This document shows positions 58,449 to 64,000 of a stretch of DNA of 64,000 nucleotides, piece after piece. The stretch's first letter is position 1. The number at the start of each line of letters is the position of its first letter. Under the pieces are notes generated by a model. It was not told the DNA's origin. It was given only the letters and a program-made list of their open reading frames with translations, and searched no databases. The translations under genes were made by a program, and so were the position numbers. Source of the DNA: Phytoseiulus persimilis (lineage: Eukaryota > Arthropoda > Arachnida > Mesostigmata > Phytoseiidae); contig CM075103.1 in the NCBI GenBank assembly GCA_037576195.1, positions 15,438,001-15,502,000 of the forward strand, given 5' to 3'.

Positions 58449-58740
58449 TCAGGCGCGAGCATGCTCAGCGGGGCGTTTTCTAGTGAGTTCCCATGCCTCG
58501 AGGAATCGCCATGTCGTGTTCACCAGCATATGATCCGGCTCACTGCTCAGGCCGAGGCGAGTGGCAAAGTCTTCATTGGTGTAGTACGATTCATTGTATC
58601 CAGGGATCACATAGACCAGTGTTTCGGGGTGAACTCGACATCGGTCACAGAATGTGCTCGGGGTAGCTGAAGAGAGAATATTACAACATTTCCCAGCTCT
58701 CGCTCGTGCTAACAAGAGGATCTTCAACTGCTGCCATATA
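58449..58740 (-). mobile_element. Non-LTR retrotransposon 3' fragment
   Basis: Minus-strand frame with LLLARARAGKCC, then CDRCRVHPETLVYVIPG and NEDFATRLGLSSEPD. This is the same C-terminal zinc-knuckle-like region as in the element at 55.0-57.1 kb (DDFLLRLGLQEE there) but clearly a different copy. Same orientation as its neighbour. Confidence 0.7.
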
Positions 58741-59224
58741 TGTGAATGGTTGTGGTCCTCGACCCCTTCTCAGCTCTATACATATCGAGACTGGACCCTT
58801 CTTCCATCCGGTTTCTCCGCGCCACGTACACTCGTGACTTTTTCCAGAAGTAACCTCCGGGATGTGCTCGAGTTGTGCTTTCACAGAATCACCAGCGCGG
58901 TTATTGAGAACTGCACCTTCCCGGCCTCTGAAGTGGTGCCAAAGCCTTTTCTGGGGGGTCATTTAATGCTGCCTTCGAGAGGTCGTGATTTGGTGCGCGC
59001 ATGCGCTCTGACATCCAGGGACCACGGGTTTCAAGGAAGAGGAAATAGTTCTCGAGCTTCCCTCTCCAGGCTTCTCAGAAGACGATTTGCGTTATTTGAG
59101 AGAGCCGAGAGTCATCCGAAACGCACATTTCCTTCCGAATATTCACCGAATGTAGTCAAATACAGACGGATTATCCCATAGAATCAGTGTGAGCGCGTTT
59201 CTCCCGCTGGCGCCCCGGAGCTTG
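58741..59224. other. Spacer downstream of the second ionotropic receptor
   Basis: Possibly more of the non-LTR fragment in a shifted frame at 58741-58960. No AATAAA for the minus-strand receptor was recognised close to its stop. Confidence 0.3.
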
Positions 59225-61006
59225 TCAGCGATCCGGTCTCAAATGTTTCAATATGGAAATGTTCGCTCGAAGAGTCTTGGGTGACGCGTCTCCGATGCGA
59301 AAATTAGCTGGTTGGATTGTGAGCAAGTGCTCGCAGCAGATCGCCATTGCGGCGAGGACCAAGCACACTACGAAGATGGGCTGAATTCTTCCGAAGCCCC
59401 GCATGTCGAACCAATCGCACGTGGTGTCAAACTCGACGAAATTCTTCGTTACCGCTGCGTTTTGCAAGGACTTCAAAACGGAGACCTCTTGACGCCGGGG
59501 GGTAATCTCAGACCGCTGTTCGGTTGCATTGGCACGGTCGAACGAGATGAGTCCAGCCTGATAGAGCCGGTCAATCGTTCTACTCACTCTCGACAACACC
59601 AGTACCAGTGACCCTTTAACCTCGTGTTTTCGGAATAGCCCGGGAAAATATTCTTTCTGAAGAAAGAAATGTGTTGGTCCAACTCTCCCCGGTTCTGAAA
59701 GGTTCCTGAGATCATAGACCTCCCGTCGTAGCGGCCTGCCGGCGAACCTCAGCTGTCTAGGGCTCATATGGCACAAGCAACCTCCGCTGACAAGCTGGGA
59801 GAGCACGAATACATGGGAAGAACACAACGTCACCCCCCGGCAGTCCTGTATCTTCGTACAAACACTAGGAATCTTTGGATCGAGGAAGAACGACATGACG
59901 GAATTCGTGTAAACCCGAGTTGCAAGGAAGCACAGTGAGAGAACGGATCCGAGGAGGAACAAGTGGGAGTACTGCCGAACTTTCACCTTCAATTCAACTG
60001 TCGAAAGCAAGCCGAACGCCAGCATGCTGAAAATGTTCCAGAAGGCCTCGAGTCTCAACCACGAGATTACGCTGGCGATTAAGGCAAGTGACAGAAAGAA
60101 CCCAACCCATACGCAAGCTGAGAACGGTTGGAGAAGAGCCGAGACATCGGGTTCGCGTCGTCGAATGTAAGTGAAACAATCCAACACATCCAGACGGGAA
60201 ACTGAATAACGACTCAACATGTGCTGAGAGAAAATGTCCTCAACTGGGTAGTCAATGGAGAAGCGCGTGCCGATTTCGGTGGTGTTACACTCCACTGTTA
60301 GCTCGAGGAGCCTTTTTTCACGATAACCCAGGAGTGAAGTGTGTCGGAACGAAACGGAATCGATCGAGCACGAATTCCCAGTTGGGGTACAAGAGTCCAT
60401 TGATGAGTCGGTCAACCAGAACACGAGTTGATCGAAATACTTGACACAAGCGAATTTCCGAGTTGTGTCCTCGTACCAGTGCAGAGTAGTAACGTATGCT
60501 ACTCGGTTCGACTTGGGGCGGCCACCTAGAGCGATGTGGAGCAAGCATCTATGCCGAAAATTCTGGAATGGATCCGGGGCAGTTCCCGAGTAACGGTTGT
60601 CGTAGATGCGGATCGACGAAACAACGATTACATCCAAGTCGCTGAGCAACACCTCATGATAAATAGGATAGAATGTGTGACCGGAAAACGGTGTGTAGTT
60701 TGCAAGTGGCAACAGGAGCAAATTTGCGTTCATCCTCGCACATCCTGAGCGCAGAACATCGCCGATGCCTAGAATCAGTATTTGTGTCGGCATCCGATCG
60801 CGCCGAGCAGCGAACTTCTCAGCCTCGATGACAACATTCATAACGTCCTGCTCGCTGGAACTTTCCCTCCTGAATAAGCCCGGAGTAAGTGGGAGGAGGC
60901 TCGTCAGCGTCAAAAGGAAGAGCATTGCCATTCGTCGAGGACCTGAACCAATCATCAATGGGGTCGTTGCTAGAGCATTTCGACTTCTTAGCTGAAGTTC
61001 CGACAT
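59225..61006 (-). CDS. Highly divergent ionotropic receptor, intronless
   Basis: A single-exon gene of 593 residues. A signal peptide (MAMLFLLTLTSLLPLTPG) appears after residue 25, so the true start may be Met18 or Met26 rather than the first ATG at 61006. The large N-terminal part (50-290) holds many cysteines and no clear amino-terminal domain. The channel part has TM1 (FSACVWVGFFLSLALIASVI, 294-316), a pore-loop-like stretch with FWNIFSMLAFGLL, TM3 (348-374) ending in TRVYTNSVMSFFL, where iGluRs have SYTANLAAFL, and TM4 (IQPIFVVCLVLAAMAICC, 542-560). The S1 half of the ligand-binding domain is not recognisable. Assignment as an arthropod IR rests on topology and the TM3 end. It would act at the membrane of sensory neurons; the ligand is unknown. 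Confidence 0.75.
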   Translation of the reverse strand: MSELQLRSRNALATTPLMIGSGPRRMAMLFLLTLTSLLPLTPGLFRRESSSEQDVMNVVIEAEKFAARRDRMPTQILILGIGDVLRSGCARMNANLLLLPLANYTPFSGHTFYPIYHEVLLSDLDVIVVSSIRIYDNRYSGTAPDPFQNFRHRCLLHIALGGRPKSNRVAYVTTLHWYEDTTRKFACVKYFDQLVFWLTDSSMDSCTPTGNSCSIDSVSFRHTSLLGYREKRLLELTVECNTTEIGTRFSIDYPVEDIFSQHMLSRYSVSRLDVLDCFTYIRRREPDVSALLQPFSACVWVGFFLSLALIASVISWLRLEAFWNIFSMLAFGLLSTVELKVKVRQYSHLFLLGSVLSLCFLATRVYTNSVMSFFLDPKIPSVCTKIQDCRGVTLCSSHVFVLSQLVSGGCLCHMSPRQLRFAGRPLRREVYDLRNLSEPGRVGPTHFFLQKEYFPGLFRKHEVKGSLVLVLSRVSRTIDRLYQAGLISFDRANATEQRSEITPRRQEVSVLKSLQNAAVTKNFVEFDTTCDWFDMRGFGRIQPIFVVCLVLAAMAICCEHLLTIQPANFRIGDASPKTLRANISILKHLRPDR

Positions 61007-63120
61007 TGGATGTGGAGGATCGGCTCTGAATCCTCAAGATCCTGCTGTCTTCGACGCAGAGTATGTCGGCCAGATTTCAGAGACCACGCAGGGGAGTGGT
61101 TCTAAATCTTCCTTAGGTGGGGATTCAGCGTTCGGCTCTCATACCAAGCATCCGCGACAAGTCTGCAGTCTGGAAACCGTTCGGACCTCGGGCACGGTAC
61201 TCACACGATATCGTTACTTTTGTCCTTCATTGCTCCCTGCGCAGGAGAAGCAGAGCACACGCGATGAGTAGGTTCGAAACGAGTCGCGGGACTCATCTAA
61301 GCGGCCTACCTGCCCACTGCGGATCACAAACGAGACCCTGTTGTCGTGAACACGAAGTGCGTGCTCATGTTTCCCCACTTGAAGGCGACTACGTTCCGCC
61401 GTCGCATCGTGACAGGATCGTGCGCTCCTTGCGATAACGAGAGGTAGGAACAGTTTCCAAAGACACGGATCGATGTCATTCGCGTCCGCGGTCACACGAC
61501 CCGTAAATTGTACAATCTCAGAATTTCTCCGCTTCCTCCTTCGTCCTTGAATGAAGGTCGCATAAGTCGCTGATGTGAAGGATGTTTTTGGAAATCGCTT
61601 GAAGCGCTACATTGAGCGGCATAGGGAACCAGGCTCGGTGGGGGAAAACGCAATCTACGGAACCAATACTCGGAGTGTGGTCGGATAGTTGTTGGCCCGG
61701 AAGTTTCTGGAGACGGAAAATTATGTTGATCTTCTCCTTCCGGGCACAGCTCGAAAACCGCAGGAGGAACATCGTGGCCGAGAAGCCGGCGCACGTAACG
61801 CCCATTCATCGGCGATTGAACAAAGCACAGACTCCATCCCTCAAGAATGGCCCCGACTCGGAAACGTCGCCCAATGAATTAGGCTGGATGCCTCCGAGAC
61901 TGAGGATGAGTCGACGAAGTCGCAGTTTAGTTTTCGACCTGAGACTTGTCCTGTGATTGCGAGGGAGGGGGCTGCTGCCAACTTTGGTCCATGGTAGCGG
62001 TGATTTGCCACGTTGGATGAAGGATACACTGGATCTCTACACGGAACGCATCTCATACAGAACGACCATCAGACACTTGGACTGACCAAATGACGACATC
62101 TGCCTCCGATTTCCCTCGATCAATATTGATGCCTTCCGAGCGGAATAGGAGTGTTTTTGTGGGATGGCTGAGGGGAAACGTCGGAAATATGGTTCGCTGA
62201 TATCACTGGGGTCTGAGCGGAGGATTAGTAAAATTTGGCTCTGGGCGCGTCCCGGGGAAATAAGCCAGGCTCTGTTCAAGTGCCACGTAGCATCGGGCTG
62301 TTGGAGCTGAGCTCTCGAGAACTTCATCCGCTCGGGGAAAAGTGGAGTTGTCGACGGTCCAAATATGACTGGATTTGAATATCTGGTGCCAGGTAGACTA
62401 GTTGTCTCCGTTGGGCGATTCGTGTTTTCCCTAAGCTGGAGTTGAGGGTAGAGTTTCGATCACACCATAGATCACGCCTTCGCAAAGTGGGTGAACTCAG
62501 GTAGCCGGCGCGGCGCACGGTGGGTGGCTGAAGATGAAGTCGGCGTTTTGAATTCTTAACGCGAAAGTAGCCATGAATTATCATCGTGTAGGCTGAATCT
62601 GTCCCTCAGACTCATTTCGCGATCAATGAATGAGGTTCTGACATCGAGCAAGATTGAGCGTAGTTTTGCCAGCTCTCACCGTGCGCCGCTCGAAGGTGTG
62701 AATTAGAGCCTCCCGAAGATTTCAGCTCCGATTTTTCCGCATAATTTGCGTGGGGGGTGGGGGAGAGTATCAATTTGAGTTCCGTTGCGAGGTTCGCGAA
62801 TTCTCGCAAACAATTCCCTTCCATATTGACCTTCGCATTCACGGGAGCAGCCGCAAGTCCTCAGATGCTCATCGGTTCTGAAGCCGTCGAAACGGTGGCT
62901 TCTCCTGTTAACCGAGGGCTGTGCGCGTTACCGTCGCGAGCAGCAGTTGGCTGCAGACTGACTACGTACGGCGACGCAGTGGAAACTTTCGGGGGGTCAA
63001 TACCTGCCGTGCTCCAGGGATTCCGTCTCGTAGCCACGTGGAAGAGATTTCCTGTCGCCTCCCTCGGATCTTACTCTGGAGGAGTCGCCCGGGCATCGCA
63101 GGCGGGGGCGGACTGAGTGG
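61007..63120. other. Intergenic stretch, no supported gene
   Basis: Contains the presumed promoter of the minus-strand receptor at its left end. Open frames around 61612-61956 and 62757-63116 have no motif or splice support. Confidence 0.35.
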
Positions 63121-63250
63121 GCTGGTGTTCAGAAAGCCCGCTCGTGCGCTGATAATGAGCATGCTCCCCTTGGAGTTATCGTACGTGTGATCTTTTGCGC
63201 CCCTTCGCTTATTGTATCGTCTGGATTCACTTTCGATTCCTTCCATCCAT
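63121..63250 (-). mobile_element. Short non-LTR retrotransposon fragment
   Basis: Minus-strand reading SRRYNKRRGAKDHTYDNSKG followed by ISARAGFLNT matches the equivalent stretch of the copy at 29.35-29.45 kb (RYRKYKRQRGTIDHIYDNSRG). Only about 40 residues remain. Confidence 0.65.
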
Positions 63251-63519
63251 TATCTATCAGTGACTGTTCTGATTTGTTCTTCCTCCGTTTGGGAACAATC
63301 CGGGTTATGCTGGCTCACTTCGAGTTAAGATGCAGTCTTCGAGTAAGTTCAACGAAGCAATTCTGTTGCCACGACTGGGCTGACCGTGCTCGGTTTATCC
63401 CCTGTATCCCTATTTCTCATCATCCAGAGTCAAGGCGCATGAAGAACATTTGCTTCTGTCGAATTCTAGAGCTGCATTTCCTCACCACGCTACTTGCCGG
63501 AATCAGCTGAGCCAGGGGG

Positions 63520-63770
63520 CAAGGACGTGATGACGATGATGATTATCATCATCATCGTCGCGAGTTCTTCATTGCGGAACAATTTCGTCCATCGAAGTGG
63601 AATTTTATCCACCCTTCCCAATATTATCGAAAATTTTTGAGGGGTTACCCCCCCCCCCTCCTTGGGTGCGCCACTGATTGCAGAACCGACTGGGAAGACG
63701 ACAAGGAAGAAGCGCGACTTCGCGCAATATTTGTTGCAACGCGGCCAACACTGGGCGTCGTTTCGACGCT
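63520..63770. repeat. Interspersed repeat with poly(C) and ATG/ATC microsatellite
   Basis: A (GAT)/(ATC) simple repeat at 63529-63558 is followed by a run of C at 63648-63658 and the phrase TTGGGTGCGCCACTGATTGCAG, whose reverse strand reads QWRTQGGGGG, a translated motif I associate with dispersed repeats in arthropod genomes. No gene. Confidence 0.45.
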
Positions 63771-63801
63771 GCACATCGCTTCTCCTTCTCAGAGCTCGGA
63801 G

Positions 63802-63872
63802 TCAAGTTTTTCCAGGAACTATATCCTGTCAAGCTTTCCCAGAAGTTATATCCTCTCAAGCTTTTCCAGGAG
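63802..63872. repeat. Tandem repeat, 27-nt unit, about 2.6 copies
   Basis: AAG[T/C]TTT[T/C]CCAG followed by AA/TATATCCT[G/C]TC occurs at 63804, 63831 and, partly, 63858. Open in frame, so it would add nine residues per unit if coding, but no gene is recognised. Confidence 0.7.
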
Positions 63873-64000
63873 CGACGCCATGCCAAAGTTCTCTTGTTGT
63901 CCTTCCCGAATCGTGGAACCACCTAACAAAAACCGGCGCTGGAACCAGTACGGAGTGGCGTTGAAAGTTTCCCGAATGGATGTACGATAGATGAAATATG

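Noticed and set aside
1-64000. CRISPR arrays, bacterial operons, phage or rRNA genes
   Set aside because: The window has spliced eukaryotic genes throughout; no regularly spaced direct repeats or rRNA-like stretches were seen.

Overview
The window reads as arthropod nuclear DNA, most likely an arachnid and probably a mite. It has roughly even base composition, many short introns (about 47-480 nt, almost all GT-AG), AATAAA signals just after several stop codons, invertebrate ionotropic receptors encoded by single exons, omega-class GSTs, a CYP4-clan P450, and decayed hAT, Tigger-like, non-LTR and gag-type elements. The order (Mesostigmata, phytoseiid-like) is a guess from gene style, not something the sequence proves. 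Exon models below were built by hand from reading frames, splice sites and remembered family architecture; no search was run.

Layout. 0-3.4 kb: a probable multi-exon plus-strand gene cut by the left edge, product unrecognised. 3.7-6.8 kb: two omega-class glutathione transferases arranged head to head. 12.7-19.9 kb: two ALDH3-type (membrane-anchored fatty-aldehyde dehydrogenase-like) paralogues with an intact autophagy gene Atg5 between them. 21.5-24.05 kb: an eight-exon CYP4-clan cytochrome P450. 24.8-31.8 kb: a graveyard of mobile elements (hAT, two opposed Tigger/pogo-like copies, a non-LTR retrotransposon 3' part, an LTR-element gag relic). 33.6-35.1 kb: a KCTD1/KCTD15-type BTB gene. 40.1-42.3 kb: two convergent genes for small secreted proteins, one of them a 102-residue cysteine-rich protein with a duplicated spacing pattern. 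45.2-45.8 kb: a small two-exon orphan gene. 49.5-50.1 kb: a large inverted repeat. 52-54.1 kb and 59.2-61.0 kb: two divergent ionotropic-receptor (IR/iGluR-like) genes on opposite strands, separated by a truncated non-LTR retrotransposon and further 3' fragments of the same type. 63-64 kb: more repeats.

Functionally, the P450, omega GSTs and aldehyde dehydrogenases are the classical detoxification and redox set (oxidation, thiol transfer, aldehyde removal). The IRs are chemosensory-type receptors and the two small secreted proteins are lineage-type genes of unknown role. Atg5 and the KCTD gene are conserved housekeeping or developmental genes. Long tracts (6.8-12.7, 35.1-40.1, 42.2-45.2, 45.8-49.4 kb) hold no gene I can support, although short-exon genes could be hidden there: the cysteine-rich gene was invisible to a single-ORF view.
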